DNA of 64,000 nt from M3007 sp046329435 (GCA_046329435.1 JAXLUR010000004.1:248001-312000); one strand, 5' to 3'; positions 1-8,901 are shown, numbered from the stretch's first letter. Translations and numbers: made by a program. Notes: generated by a model not told the origin, from the sequence alone.

Positions 1-642
1 GTGCTTGCTCCTTACCACGATTTTCGCCGTACCGAGCACGGGTTACCCGTGCATACGCAGGGGTTCGGCGACCTCTCTCTGCTCACCAATTACGTCTTGT
101 TCGACAGCGGCGACAGCCTGCGCCGGGCATGGCGACACACTTTTACGCTCGGAGGCGGCCTGAAACTGCCCACAGGGCGGCACCATTTGTACAACACCGA
201 AGGCGATTTGTACCACCCCAACCTTCAACCGGGCACAGGCAGCACCGATTTTATGCTTTCGGCTACCTATACGCTTCGCAAAGGCGCCTGGGGCCTCAGC
301 TCCGACGGTATTGCCCGCCTTAATACCGGCAACAAGGACCATTATCGCTTCGGCAACCGCCTGAGCGGCGCGGCGCGGATTTTTTACTGGAAAAACCTGC
401 ACGGCATCACACTGCTGCCCAATGCAGGCGTATTCAGCGACTACTCCCAACCCAACCGCGACCAGGGTAAAACCGTGGATAACACCGGCGGGGTGGTCAC
501 GCTTGCTACTGCCGGGCTCGACGTGTACACCGGGCATTTTTCTTTTGGATTTACCTGGCAGCAGCCGGTTTACCAAAACCTCGGCAACGGCGCCATTTCA
601 GCACAAAGCCGCTGGATGGCGACGGTCAATTACATTTTTTAA
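1..642 (+). CDS. Outer-membrane beta-barrel (transporter-like) protein, 5' end cut off by the window
   Basis: The frame is already open at base 1, where a GTG happens to sit, so the true start and any signal peptide are probably outside the window. The visible 213 residues alternate short amphipathic strands with turns rich in Gly, Asn and Asp, and end in an aromatic residue (Asn-Tyr-Ile-Phe), as outer-membrane barrels do. Stretches such as FTLGGGLKLPTG and the terminal strands resemble the loosely defined MetA-pathway/transporter barrel family that is common in Bacteroidota. The substrate cannot be told. A terminator-like hairpin follows about 90 bases downstream. Confidence 0.6.
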   Translation: MLAPYHDFRRTEHGLPVHTQGFGDLSLLTNYVLFDSGDSLRRAWRHTFTLGGGLKLPTGRHHLYNTEGDLYHPNLQPGTGSTDFMLSATYTLRKGAWGLSSDGIARLNTGNKDHYRFGNRLSGAARIFYWKNLHGITLLPNAGVFSDYSQPNRDQGKTVDNTGGVVTLATAGLDVYTGHFSFGFTWQQPVYQNLGNGAISAQSRWMATVNYIF

Positions 643-732
643 AGCCCCCCGAAAACAGTTGCGGATAATTACGCCGACATGTTTTCCATCGATCACGTTC
701 ATAACCATTGATTTTTTATTTGATAAGTTGGC

Positions 733-764
733 CCGGGCGGCGCAAGGCTGCCCGGACTTTTTCT
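733..764 (+). terminator. Rho-independent terminator after the barrel gene
   Basis: CCGGGC and GCCCGG form a perfect stem around a small GC-rich loop, followed by a T-rich tail. It lies between the barrel gene and the next start codon. Confidence 0.6.
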
Positions 765-780
765 AACGCTAAAATTAGCC

Positions 781-1092
781 ATGACACTGTTTATATCCGA
801 GTATCTCACCATCACGCTGGCAGGAATTGCCGTATTTTTCAGCCTCCAACTGGCAGCCCGCCTGATGAATGCTTACCTGCGCTGGCACGACAGGCTCCAC
901 ATTTCGAAAGAAGACCGGGGGCAGATTGTCTCCACCCTGACGACCGCCCTTGTATTCGGAGCCCTGACCTTTTTGTCCGCCAAAGTACCGGTACCGGTTT
1001 TTATCACGGTCGTTTTGCTGCTGGTCGTGGTGGCGCAACTGACACGGGTCAACCATTTGCTGACGGCGTTACGGCGGCACTGGTCGGCCTGA
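781..1092 (+). CDS. Small membrane protein of unknown function
   Basis: This 103-residue protein has an N-terminal hydrophobic helix (about residues 8-30), a charged middle containing HDRLHISKEDRG, and two further hydrophobic stretches (about 50-66 and 70-87). This suggests two or three membrane passes with a short basic tail. I do not recognise a family. It sits 45 bases upstream of the YHS lipoprotein gene on the same strand, so the two could be co-transcribed. The start ATG is the first in the frame after the upstream terminator. Confidence 0.55.
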   Translation: MTLFISEYLTITLAGIAVFFSLQLAARLMNAYLRWHDRLHISKEDRGQIVSTLTTALVFGALTFLSAKVPVPVFITVVLLLVVVAQLTRVNHLLTALRRHWSA

Positions 1093-1137
1093 CAAACGCC
1101 GCAAACAGGTATATTATCATTCTAAAAAAGTGCTTCT

Positions 1138-1422
1138 ATGAAATTCCAGTTTTTGTTCGGCGTTGCCGTTTTTGCTTTTGCTCTCGGCTCCTGCCAGCAA
1201 TCCGCCGCGCCCAATACGAATAACACCGGCAGCGCCGGCACACCGGCCCAGGTACAACTGGCCTCCGATACCGACCCTGTTTGCGGGATGCAAATCGACG
1301 CTTCCGTAACCGATACAGCCCACTATCAGGGCAAGGTGTACGGCTTTTGCAACCCGTCGTGCAAGGAAGAATTTGCAGCCAATCCACAAGAATATCTCAC
1401 ATCCGCACCTGCCAAACAATGA
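1138..1422 (+). CDS. YHS-domain lipoprotein, possibly metal-binding
   Basis: The protein has 94 residues. A lipoprotein signal ends in Leu-Gly-Ser-Cys with the lipid Cys at residue 19, followed by a Ser/Asn/Thr/Gly-rich linker. Residues about 45-85 form a YHS domain with its typical pattern DPVCGM, then Tyr-Gly-Phe-Cys-Asn-Pro-Ser-Cys and Phe. YHS domains occur in heavy-metal ATPases and as stand-alone envelope proteins, and the Cys pairs suggest metal binding. The stop codon overlaps the start of the following M1 peptidase (ATGA), so the two are probably translated together. The metal role is inference. Confidence 0.8.
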   Translation: MKFQFLFGVAVFAFALGSCQQSAAPNTNNTGSAGTPAQVQLASDTDPVCGMQIDASVTDTAHYQGKVYGFCNPSCKEEFAANPQEYLTSAPAKQ

Positions 1423-3365
1423 AGCCGCTGTTTTTCCTCTGCCTCTGGATCGCCTTGCCGCTGGGCTTGTTGGCACAGACACCCGACCCGCTCGAATCCA
1501 TCATCGAGTCTGAAAAAGACCAATGGCTGCGCCATCAACAAGTACAGCCCCGCAGCGGGCTCAACAGCGCCGACAACCGCAGCGACATCCGCTACTGCCG
1601 CCTGCACTGGACGGTCGATCCGGCCGTGCGTTACATCAAAGGCGCCGTCATGACCGTGTTCGAACCTGCCGAGACGATCAGCAGCCTCGACTTCGATTTT
1701 TCCTCCGCGCTGGTGATGGACAGCATCCTGTATCACGGAGCGCCCCTGACCTTCGTTCAGGCAGGCGACCTGCTGACTGTTCAGTTTCCGCAGGCTTTGC
1801 CGGCTTTGCTCCCCGATTCGATCACCTTCTTTTACCAGGGCCAGCCGACCTCTACGGGGTTTGGCTCTTTTGAAACCAACCAACACAACGGAACGCCAAT
1901 AATGTGGACGCTTTCGGAGCCTTACGGCGCCATGGAATGGTGGCCCTGCAAACAGTCGCTGACCGACAAGATCGATTCCATCGATGTTTACATCACAGCG
2001 CCCGACGGCTACCACGCGGCCAGCAACGGCTTGTTGCAAAGCGAAACCAGCGCCGGCGGGTTCACCACGGCTCACTGGAAACACCGCTACCCGATCGCCG
2101 CCTACCTGGTTTGCATGGCAGTGACCGATTATGCCGTATTCAGCCTGCCCGTGCCCTACGGCAACGATACTACGTTGATGGTCAATTATGTATATCCGGA
2201 AAACCTGGCAGTCGCGCAGGCCATGATTCCGGAAAATGTGGCGCACCTGCAACTGTACGACCAGTTGTTCGGCCTGTACCCGTTTCAAAATGAAAAATAC
2301 GGCCATGCCCAGTTTGGCTGGGGCGGCGGTATGGAGCACCAGACCATGACATTTGTCGGCAGCTTCGGTTACGAACTGCTGGCGCACGAACTGGCGCACC
2401 ACTGGTTTGGCGATAAAGTCACCTGCGGCTCCTGGGAAGATATCTGGCTGAACGAAGGCTTTGCGACTTACCTGAGCGGGCTTTGTTATGAAAATCTGCA
2501 GCCCCAGTTGTGGTACAATTTCAAATCGGGGCGGATCAGTTCGGCTACCAGCCAGCCCGACGGCTCGGTGTGGGTCAACGATACCACCAGTGTGGGGCGT
2601 ATTTTCAGCGGAAGGCTTTCGTATGCCAAGGGCGCCATGGTGCTCCACATGCTCCGCTGGGTTTGCGGCGACAGCGCCTTTTTTGCCGGTGTGCGCAATT
2701 ATGTGAACGACCCCGCCCTGGCTTACGGTTATGCCCGCACGGCCGACCTGAAGGCGCACCTGGAAACGAGTTCGGGTAAAAATCTCGACGAATTTTTCGC
2801 CGACTGGTTTTACGGGCAAGGGTATCCTTCTTACGACATCAGCTGGTCCAAATCGCCCAGTTCGCTGGTCACGATCAAGATCGATCAGGCCCCCTCCCAC
2901 CCTTCCGTGAGCTTTTTCGAGATGCCAGTGCCGGTTCGCCTCACCGACGGGCAGCACGACACCCTGCTGGTATTGCCGCATACTTTCAGCGGACAAACCT
3001 TTACGGCGCAGCTCGATTTCAGCCCGACAGATCTGGTTTTCGACCCCGACCTCTGGCTGGTCAGCCGAAACAATATCGTGCAGGAAGTGTCGGCCACCGG
3101 CGGGCCGCTGCCGCAGTTTACCATCGACATCATTCCCAACCCGACGGCCAGCGACCTGCACATCCGGCTGCGGACCCTCTACGGCGAAGATGCACGCCTG
3201 AGCCTGTGGTCGGCCGAGGGCAAACTCGTGCTTCAGCAAAACGAATTTTTGTCGGCAGGTACCAATCAAATCAACCTGCCTACATCGGCATTTCCCTCGG
3301 GCACGTATGTACTGCGTATCGAAGGCAAGGGGTGGCACAACGAACGGCAGGTCGTCCTGCATTAG
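1419..3365 (+). CDS. M1-family zinc aminopeptidase with T9SS C-terminal tail
   Basis: This 648-residue protein starts at the ATG overlapping the YHS gene stop; an earlier in-frame start would run through that gene, and this one gives a clean signal peptide ending in LLAQ. The gluzincin zinc site is visible as HELAHHWFGD (His323, Glu324, His327) with the third ligand Glu346 in WLNEGF. Upstream lies GGGMEH, the counterpart of the GAMEN substrate-binding motif. The last roughly 85 residues form a T9SS sorting domain (IIPNPTASDL, then SGTYVLRI). It is therefore expected outside the cell or on its surface, trimming N-terminal residues from peptides. A strong terminator follows. Confidence 0.9.
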   Translation: MKPLFFLCLWIALPLGLLAQTPDPLESIIESEKDQWLRHQQVQPRSGLNSADNRSDIRYCRLHWTVDPAVRYIKGAVMTVFEPAETISSLDFDFSSALVMDSILYHGAPLTFVQAGDLLTVQFPQALPALLPDSITFFYQGQPTSTGFGSFETNQHNGTPIMWTLSEPYGAMEWWPCKQSLTDKIDSIDVYITAPDGYHAASNGLLQSETSAGGFTTAHWKHRYPIAAYLVCMAVTDYAVFSLPVPYGNDTTLMVNYVYPENLAVAQAMIPENVAHLQLYDQLFGLYPFQNEKYGHAQFGWGGGMEHQTMTFVGSFGYELLAHELAHHWFGDKVTCGSWEDIWLNEGFATYLSGLCYENLQPQLWYNFKSGRISSATSQPDGSVWVNDTTSVGRIFSGRLSYAKGAMVLHMLRWVCGDSAFFAGVRNYVNDPALAYGYARTADLKAHLETSSGKNLDEFFADWFYGQGYPSYDISWSKSPSSLVTIKIDQAPSHPSVSFFEMPVPVRLTDGQHDTLLVLPHTFSGQTFTAQLDFSPTDLVFDPDLWLVSRNNIVQEVSATGGPLPQFTIDIIPNPTASDLHIRLRTLYGEDARLSLWSAEGKLVLQQNEFLSAGTNQINLPTSAFPSGTYVLRIEGKGWHNERQVVLH

Positions 3366-3451
3366 TGTTGGCCTTAAAACGGCCGCAAATCGTTGACAGC
3401 TGACTGCTCAACGATTTGCCTAGTAACAGGGTGTAAAAAATTTGTCCCTTG

Positions 3452-3490
3452 AAATGCGGCGGGCCTCGAAAGGCTTGCCGCATTTTTTTT
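3452..3490 (+). terminator. Strong terminator between the M1 peptidase and pyrH
   Basis: AAATGCGGC pairs with GCCGCATTT around an inner GCCT/AGGC stem, followed by a run of eight T. It separates the peptidase operon from pyrH. Confidence 0.8.
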
Positions 3491-3552
3491 AGACCTTTGC
3501 CGCGCTAATCGCCCCGCCCGTTCCTTTCCATTCAAACGTCTTTTTGTTTCCG

Positions 3553-4269
3553 ATGAGCAAACTACGCTATCGTCGCATCCTGCTTAAACTCTCGGGCGAA
3601 AGCCTCATGGGTCGCCAAAAATTCGGCATCGAAGCCGTCATGCTCCAGCATTACGCCCGCCAGATCAAGGAATTACATGAGATGGGTGTGCAGATAGCCG
3701 TCGTGATCGGCGGCGGCAACATCTTTCGCGGCATCCAGTCGGAAGACGCCGGCATCGAAAGCGTGACCGGCGACTACATGGGCATGCTGGCCACCGTCAT
3801 CAATGGCCTTGCCCTGCAAAGCGCCCTGGAAAGCATCGGCGTGTACACCCGCCTGATGACCGCTCTTAAAATGGAAAACGTGGCGGAACCCTATATCCGC
3901 CGTCGTGCCATCCGTCACCTGGAAAAAGGCCGCGTCGTGATCGCTGCCGCCGGCACCGGCAACCCCTACTTCACCACCGACTCCGCTGCCGCACTCCGCG
4001 CCAACGAAATCAGCGCCGACGTCATTCTCAAAGGCACCCGCGTCGATGGTATTTACACCGCCGACCCGGAAAAAGACCCTCACGCCGTCAAATTCGACCA
4101 GATCACTTTCGCCAAAGTCATCAGTCTGGGGCTCGAAGTGATGGACATGACCGCCTTTACCCTCTGCCAGGAAAACAACATGCCCATCATCGTATTCGAC
4201 ATCAATTCGCCCGACAACCTGAAACGGATCGTGGCCGGAGAAGCGGTAGGGACGCTGGTGGAAGGATAG
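3553..4269 (+). CDS. pyrH: UMP kinase
   Basis: This 238-residue protein belongs to the amino-acid-kinase fold and phosphorylates UMP to UDP with ATP, a cytosolic pyrimidine nucleotide step. Family signatures are the N-terminal ILLKLSGESLMG, the phosphate-binding VVIGGGNIFRG, the uridylate-binding GDYMGMLATVING, and TGNPYFTTDSAA with KGTRVDGIYTADP near the C-terminus. The length is normal for bacterial PyrH. A TTG three codons upstream is in frame, but the ATG at 3553 matches the family start. xthA follows after 29 bases. Confidence 0.97.
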   Translation: MSKLRYRRILLKLSGESLMGRQKFGIEAVMLQHYARQIKELHEMGVQIAVVIGGGNIFRGIQSEDAGIESVTGDYMGMLATVINGLALQSALESIGVYTRLMTALKMENVAEPYIRRRAIRHLEKGRVVIAAAGTGNPYFTTDSAAALRANEISADVILKGTRVDGIYTADPEKDPHAVKFDQITFAKVISLGLEVMDMTAFTLCQENNMPIIVFDINSPDNLKRIVAGEAVGTLVEG

Positions 4270-4298
4270 AAAATCGAACCAATCGTATCTATTTTGCC

Positions 4299-5066
4299 AT
4301 GCTCCGCATCATCTCCTACAACGTCAACGGCATACGATCTGCCATTTCCAAGGGTTTTATCGAGTGGCTGGCCGCCGAAAAACCGGATATCGTGTGCCTG
4401 CAGGAAACCAAGGCCCAGTCCCAGGATGTGCCAATGCTCGAACTGGAAGCCCTCGGCTATGTGCACCACTGGCATTCGGCGGAGAAAAAAGGGTATAGCG
4501 GAGTGGCAACATTCAGCAAAATACAACCCGACGGCGTGGTCGCAGGCTGTGGCATGGAACCCTACGACCGCGAAGGACGCATCCTGCGTACCGATTTTGG
4601 CGACTGGACGCTGCTGAACTGCTATTTTCCTTCGGGCACCACGGGCGATGTGCGGCAAAATTTCAAAATGCAGTTCCTCGATGATTTTTTGCAGTGGATC
4701 AATGACTTGAAAAAAGAACGCCCCCGCCTGATCGTGGTGGGCGACTACAACATCGCCCACCAGGCAATCGATATTCACGACCCCAGGGGCAACAAAAAAA
4801 GCAGCGGGTTCCTGCCCGAAGAACGCGAATGGATGACGCGCTGGTTTGAAAGTGGCTTCACGGACGCCTTCCGACACGTCAATCCTGAAAAAGTGGAGTA
4901 CAGCTGGTGGAGTTTCCGGGCCGGTTCGCGCGGCAACAACAAGGGCTGGCGCATCGATTACCAGTCGGTCACCGACAATTTGGCGCCGCATATCGTCAGC
5001 GCACGGCAACTGAACGAGGTCGTGCATTCCGACCATTGCCCTGTCTTGCTCGAAATTGACCTGTAA
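4299..5066 (+). CDS. xthA: Exodeoxyribonuclease III family AP endonuclease
   Basis: This 255-residue member of the Mg-dependent exonuclease/endonuclease/phosphatase fold is predicted to cut DNA at abasic sites in base-excision repair. Visible motifs are ISYNVNGIRSA, the metal-binding Glu in VCLQETKAQ, the catalytic GDYNIAH, and the terminal SDHCPV with the general-base Asp-His pair. The region RAGSRGNNKGWRIDY is the usual substrate-side segment. The start ATG lies directly behind a weak TAnnTTTG-like box, so the leader would be very short. lpxD begins 37 bases downstream. Confidence 0.95.
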   Translation: MLRIISYNVNGIRSAISKGFIEWLAAEKPDIVCLQETKAQSQDVPMLELEALGYVHHWHSAEKKGYSGVATFSKIQPDGVVAGCGMEPYDREGRILRTDFGDWTLLNCYFPSGTTGDVRQNFKMQFLDDFLQWINDLKKERPRLIVVGDYNIAHQAIDIHDPRGNKKSSGFLPEEREWMTRWFESGFTDAFRHVNPEKVEYSWWSFRAGSRGNNKGWRIDYQSVTDNLAPHIVSARQLNEVVHSDHCPVLLEIDL

Positions 5067-5103
5067 GAGGCAACCCGAAGCATTTGCTGGCTACCTTTAC
5101 GGC

Positions 5104-6150
5104 ATGAAAATCACAGCCGCCGAACTTGCCCAGCTGCTCAACGCCACCGTAGAGGGCAATCCCCAAGCCACCGTCAGCCGTCCGGCCCGTATTGAAGAAG
5201 CGGTCGAAGGCGATTTCAGCTTTTTCGACAACCCCAAATACGAAGCCCAGGTGTACACCACCCGGGCCTCTATTTTATTGGTTCACAACGATTTCAAACC
5301 CAGCAAGCCGGTCGGCGCCACGCTCCTGCGGGTGTCAGATGTGCGCGGCAGTCTGGCCTTTTTGCTCAGCCAGTTTCAGGCGGCGCAAAGCAGCGGCGCG
5401 GGCGCCGTATCGGATCGGGCAGCCGTCGATGCTTCGGCTACGCTCGGCGCCGGCGTCTCCATCGGTGATTTTGCCGTGGTGGAAGCGGGTGTGGACATCG
5501 GGGAAGGCAGCGTGATCGGGGCACAGGTGTTCATCGGGAAAAATGCCCGGATCGGCCGCAATTGCCGGATTTTCCCGGGGGCAAAAATTCACCACGAGTG
5601 CGCCATCGGCGACAACTGCGTATTGCACGCCAATGCCGTGATCGGCGCCGACGGTTTCGGTTTTGCGCCGCAGCCCGACCGCAGCTGGAAAAAAGTACCG
5701 CAGGTGGGCAACGTCGTATTGGAAAACGACGTGGAAATCGGCGCCAATACCTGCATCGACCGCGCGGCCATCGGCAGCACCGTGATCCGGGCCGGCGCCA
5801 AAATCGACAACCTCGTACACATCGCCCACAACGTGGAAGTAGGCCGCAATACCGTCATGGCTGCCCAGGTGGGTATCGCCGGCAGTACCAAAGTAGGAGA
5901 AAACGTGGTGTTGGGCGGCCAGGTAGGCCTCGCCGGCCACCTGCACATCGCCGACGGCACCCAATTGCAGGCGCAAAGCGGTGTGGGCTCTTCGATCAAA
6001 ACGCCGGGGCAGGCGCTGTTCGGCTCGCCGGCCATTCCGTACAACGACTACGTGCGGGCTTACGTGGTGTTCAAACAATTGCCGGAATTGCAGAAGAAAG
6101 TGCGGGAACTGGAGAAGCGACTGGAACAATTGGGCAGCCGGCAGGATTGA
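5104..6150 (+). CDS. lpxD: UDP-3-O-(3-hydroxyacyl)glucosamine N-acyltransferase
   Basis: This 348-residue enzyme adds the N-linked 3-hydroxyacyl chain in lipid A biosynthesis. An N-terminal substrate-binding domain (about residues 1-100, including DFSFFDNPKYEAQ) is followed by a left-handed beta-helix of hexapeptide repeats from about residue 110. It contains the LpxD signature HANAVIGADGFGFAP and the catalytic His in VHIAHNVEVG. A C-terminal helix (KKVRELEKRLEQL) closes the trimer. The ATG at 5104 is preceded by the near-consensus box TACCTTTA at 5092-5099. The gene shows that the organism makes lipid A. Confidence 0.96.
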   Translation: MKITAAELAQLLNATVEGNPQATVSRPARIEEAVEGDFSFFDNPKYEAQVYTTRASILLVHNDFKPSKPVGATLLRVSDVRGSLAFLLSQFQAAQSSGAGAVSDRAAVDASATLGAGVSIGDFAVVEAGVDIGEGSVIGAQVFIGKNARIGRNCRIFPGAKIHHECAIGDNCVLHANAVIGADGFGFAPQPDRSWKKVPQVGNVVLENDVEIGANTCIDRAAIGSTVIRAGAKIDNLVHIAHNVEVGRNTVMAAQVGIAGSTKVGENVVLGGQVGLAGHLHIADGTQLQAQSGVGSSIKTPGQALFGSPAIPYNDYVRAYVVFKQLPELQKKVRELEKRLEQLGSRQD

Positions 6151-6165
6151 TTTGCGCCCGGGGGA

Positions 6166-6678
6166 TTATTTATTTCGATCCAGGCGTTCCCCCTGTATTG
6201 TACCATGATCGTCTTCGGGGCGCACCCAGGCCAAGGCGCCATCGTCGGTTCGATAGATATGCCAGTTGATTTTCCGCTGTTCTTCCACCCATTGTTGAAA
6301 CGCGGCTTCTCCGCCCTTGCTTTCTACTTCACTGCTTTTCATATAAGGCAATGAATTGAGTAACAGGAGATAATCATCAAAACTGTGCACCTCCTTCGTT
6401 CTTTGTAAAAACAAATCAACTTCCGCCTTTCCATCGCGAGCCTTTTTTTCCTGCTGCAGAAAAGCATGCAACGCCGAGTCGGGAAGGTACATGAGCCCGT
6501 TGTTGTTTTTTTCCAATATGACCGATTCCAGGCCATATTGCCGGGCAGCGTTTTGGACTTCTTCCCAGGTATTGTATTTGGTCAAATTTTGCGTCGGGCC
6601 GAGGTTTTCTTTTCCGGATTGATGGCAAGCGACAAGTGCAATACCCGTCAGGGCGAACAGAATAAAGGAGATTTTCAT
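6166..6678 (-). CDS. Lipoprotein of unknown function
   Basis: This 170-residue protein begins with a lipoprotein signal ending in Leu-Val-Ala-Cys (Cys18), followed by a Gly/Asn linker and a charged, mostly helical domain with several Trp and Tyr residues. I recognise no family. It is convergent with lpxD, 15 bases away, and transcribed from its own upstream region next to the thiL promoter region. The AT content is higher than in the flanking housekeeping genes, which would fit a lineage-specific gene. Confidence 0.65.
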   Translation of the reverse strand: MKISFILFALTGIALVACHQSGKENLGPTQNLTKYNTWEEVQNAARQYGLESVILEKNNNGLMYLPDSALHAFLQQEKKARDGKAEVDLFLQRTKEVHSFDDYLLLLNSLPYMKSSEVESKGGEAAFQQWVEEQRKINWHIYRTDDGALAWVRPEDDHGTIQGERLDRNK

Positions 6679-6820
6679 TGTTTTTGGTGCAGGTTAATAG
6701 TGATACAAATTGCCGATCGTAGTGATGAGTCGCAATCGGACTTTGCCGGACATCCGAACCGTTCATCCATCCGGCCGGCACTTTCGACGGCAAACGGTCT
6801 CTTTCGGCACTTCAAGGTTG

Positions 6821-6828
6821 TACTTTTG
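6821..6828 (+). promoter_or_regulatory. Bacteroidota -7 promoter element upstream of thiL
   Basis: TACTTTTG matches TAnnTTTG, about 95 bases before the thiL start codon. Confidence 0.5.
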
Positions 6829-6924
6829 CAGCGCCTTTGAACACAAAACAAATACCCGGCCCTGTTTATTCAAAGATTTGGGCTCCCTCAGCCTAAAATT
6901 TTTTTCAATTTTTCCATCCAAAAA

Positions 6925-7947
6925 ATGACCCGCACCGACGTCAACGAATTCGGCGAATTCGGCCTTATCGAACACCTCACACGCGATTTTCCCCTGCGCC
7001 AGCCCTCTACCCTGCGCGGCGTGGGCGACGACGCGGCCGTGGTGCTCAATGGCCCCCTGGCCACCGTGGTAAGCACCGATATGCTCGTCGAAGGCATCCA
7101 TTTCGACCTGGCCTACACGCCGCTCAAACACCTGGGTTACAAATCCGTGGTGGTCAATCTCTCCGACATCTGCGCGATGAACGCCATCCCGCGCCAGATC
7201 ACCGTCTCCATCGCGCTCAGCAACCGATTTTCGGTGGAAGCCCTCGACGAACTCTACGACGGCATCCGCACCGCCTGCCGGCACTACGGCGTCGATCTGG
7301 TGGGCGGCGACACGACCTCCTCGCCCCGTGGACTCATCATCAGCGTCACAGCCATCGGCGCCGTGGAGCCCGATCGCCTGGTGTATCGTTCGGGCGCCAG
7401 GGCGGGCGACCTGATCTGCATCACAGGCGACCTGGGCGCGGCCTACCTCGGCCTCCAGTTGCTCGAACGCGAAAAACGCATCTGGCAGGAAAACCCCGAC
7501 GTGCAACCCGAATTCGACAACCAGCAATACATCATCGGCCGGCAACTCAAACCCGAAGCCCGCACCGATATGATCGAAGCCTTCCGGAAAGCCGATCTGC
7601 TGCCCACGGCCATGATCGACATCTCCGACGGACTGGCCTCGGAAATCTTCCACATCTGCAAACAAAGCCGGGTGGGCGCCCTCATCGAGGAAAGCGGCGT
7701 GCCGATCCACCCCGATTCGCAGATGCAGGCCCTGCATTTCAAACTCGACCCGATCACCTGCGCCCTGAGCGGCGGGGAAGACTACGAACTGCTGTTCACC
7801 ATCGACCCCAAAGACGTGGACAAGGTCAAATACCTGCCCGATATTTATATCGCAGGAGAAATTCTGGATGCCAAAGACGGCGTAAAACTGAATACCAAGG
7901 GCGGGAACCTGCACGAGCTGAAAGCGCAGGGGTGGAAGCATTTTTAA
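6925..7947 (+). CDS. thiL: Thiamine-monophosphate kinase
   Basis: This 340-residue AIR-synthase-fold kinase makes thiamine diphosphate from thiamine monophosphate and ATP. Diagnostic motifs are GVGDDAAVV and STDMLVEGIHFD near the N-terminus, LVGGDTTSS, TGDLGAAYLGL in the middle, and DISDGLASEI and SGGEDYELLFT in the C-terminal half. The Asp residues in these motifs bind Mg-ATP in the family. The length is typical. It stands alone, and no thi operon genes are nearby. Confidence 0.95.
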   Translation: MTRTDVNEFGEFGLIEHLTRDFPLRQPSTLRGVGDDAAVVLNGPLATVVSTDMLVEGIHFDLAYTPLKHLGYKSVVVNLSDICAMNAIPRQITVSIALSNRFSVEALDELYDGIRTACRHYGVDLVGGDTTSSPRGLIISVTAIGAVEPDRLVYRSGARAGDLICITGDLGAAYLGLQLLEREKRIWQENPDVQPEFDNQQYIIGRQLKPEARTDMIEAFRKADLLPTAMIDISDGLASEIFHICKQSRVGALIEESGVPIHPDSQMQALHFKLDPITCALSGGEDYELLFTIDPKDVDKVKYLPDIYIAGEILDAKDGVKLNTKGGNLHELKAQGWKHF

Positions 7948-7961
7948 AACTAAGATCACTG

Positions 7962-7990
7962 TATATTTGTACACGTATTACGTGCAAATT
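7962..7990 (+). promoter_or_regulatory. Promoter and dyad operator of the antitoxin gene
   Basis: TATATTTG at 7962-7969 matches the -7 element. Overlapping it, ATTTGTACACGT and ACGTGCAAAT form an imperfect inverted repeat about 7 bases before the antitoxin ATG. This is the usual place for an autoregulating ribbon-helix-helix antitoxin to bind. Binding is inference. Confidence 0.5.
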
Positions 7991-7995
7991 GTTTT

Positions 7996-8229
7996 ATGAA
8001 AAACATAACCTTGTCTTTGCCTGATGATCTTTTGGAAAAAAGCAGGGCCTATGCGCGTCGGCAGCATACCACGCTGAACGACCTTGTCCGTCGTTTGCTG
8101 CGGGAAAATGTAGAACGTGAAAACCAGGACCTGATTTCCGCCCTTTTTGCAGAAATGGATAAAATTAAGATAACCCAGTCTCCCTCCTGGAAACGAGAAG
8201 ACCTTTATGAAGGATACGCAGGCGATTGA
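7996..8229 (+). CDS. Ribbon-helix-helix antitoxin (VapB-like)
   Basis: This 77-residue protein has the start NITLSLPDDLLEKSR, a beta strand plus helix typical of ribbon-helix-helix DNA-binding antitoxins of the DUF6364 kind. The C-terminal half is charged and would bind the toxin (DKIKITQSPSWKREDLYE). The 3' end overlaps a second frame at 8207 that encodes only the C-terminal part of a PIN toxin, so the partner is broken. The gene is richer in A and T than thiL before it, which suggests acquisition. Confidence 0.8.
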   Translation: MKNITLSLPDDLLEKSRAYARRQHTTLNDLVRRLLRENVERENQDLISALFAEMDKIKITQSPSWKREDLYEGYAGD

Positions 8230-8386
8230 CTTTTCGATTATTCATCAATTATCCTTCTGGGACGCCCTGATCGTTTCGGCCGCTCAAAAAGCAAATTGCT
8301 CTACCTTGTTTACCGAAGATCTTAATTCAGGTCAGATAATGGCCGGCATTAAAATCATCAACCCATTTACGATTTCCATTCCCTGA
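8207..8386 (+). pseudogene. vapC: VapC-type PIN-domain toxin with most of the domain deleted
   Basis: A 59-codon frame starts at an ATG overlapping the antitoxin's 3' end, the normal VapC position. After only about eight residues it runs into the C-terminal PIN region: SFWDALIVSAA, then Leu-Phe-Thr-Glu-Asp-Leu and IKIINPF. Complete VapC proteins have about 130 residues and begin with a catalytic Asp in a Asp-Thr-Asn motif. That Asp and the central Glu are absent, so an in-frame internal deletion of roughly 70-75 codons is inferred. The remnant should be inactive as an RNase, while its start and stop remain tidy. Confidence 0.75.
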
Positions 8387-8407
8387 TTTCAAAGCATACG
8401 CTCCACT

Positions 8408-8790
8408 ATGCTCCCGCAACTCGCCGTTTCCCTTTTCATGGCCATCCTTTTCTCCAGTCGGGCCTCGACAAGGTGTTCCACTACCGGGGCAACCTGGCCT
8501 ATTTCAGCGCGCATTTTAAAAAAAGTCCGCTGGCCGGACTGGTATCGCTGATGATGCCGGTCATCACCCTGCTGGAAGTAAGCGCCGGGGCATTGTCGGC
8601 GGCCGGTGCAGTGCAACTGTTGCTGAGCGATACGGCCACGCTGGCGTTTTATGGCCAGGCGGTGGCTGCCGCGGCGCTGTTGTGCCTGTTTTTTGGTCAG
8701 CGACTGGCGCAGGACTACGGCGGCGCAGCCGCTCTGGTGCCGTATTTTCTGACCGCGCTGGCCGGCATGTGGCTGACGAAGGGAGTATAG
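8408..8790 (+). pseudogene. DoxX-like membrane protein gene with a single-base frameshift
   Basis: The ATG at 8408 opens a frame reading MLPQLAVSLFMAILF. From base 8451 on, the family-like continuation is in the next frame (LQSGLDKVFHYRGN, then about 100 residues with three hydrophobic segments up to 8790). Adding one T to the TTTT tract at 8448-8451 joins the two into a 127-residue protein of four-helix DoxX type. A GTG at 8473 could start a truncated product, but it would lack the first helix. The function of DoxX-like proteins is poorly defined. Real mutation and sequencing error cannot be told apart here. Confidence 0.7.
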
Positions 8791-8852
8791 CCTCTCGTTC
8801 TTCAAGCGGATCAAGGCGCCGGGCAGAATTCCAATTTACAGCGAAAACACCT

Positions 8853-8860
8853 TATCTTTG
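8853..8860 (+). promoter_or_regulatory. -7 promoter element of the first cold-shock gene
   Basis: TATCTTTG matches TAnnTTTG, 41 bases before the ATG. Confidence 0.55.
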
Positions 8861-8901
8861 ACGAGGCACTTAGCCATATCACCCTTCTCAATTTTTTTTC
8901 A

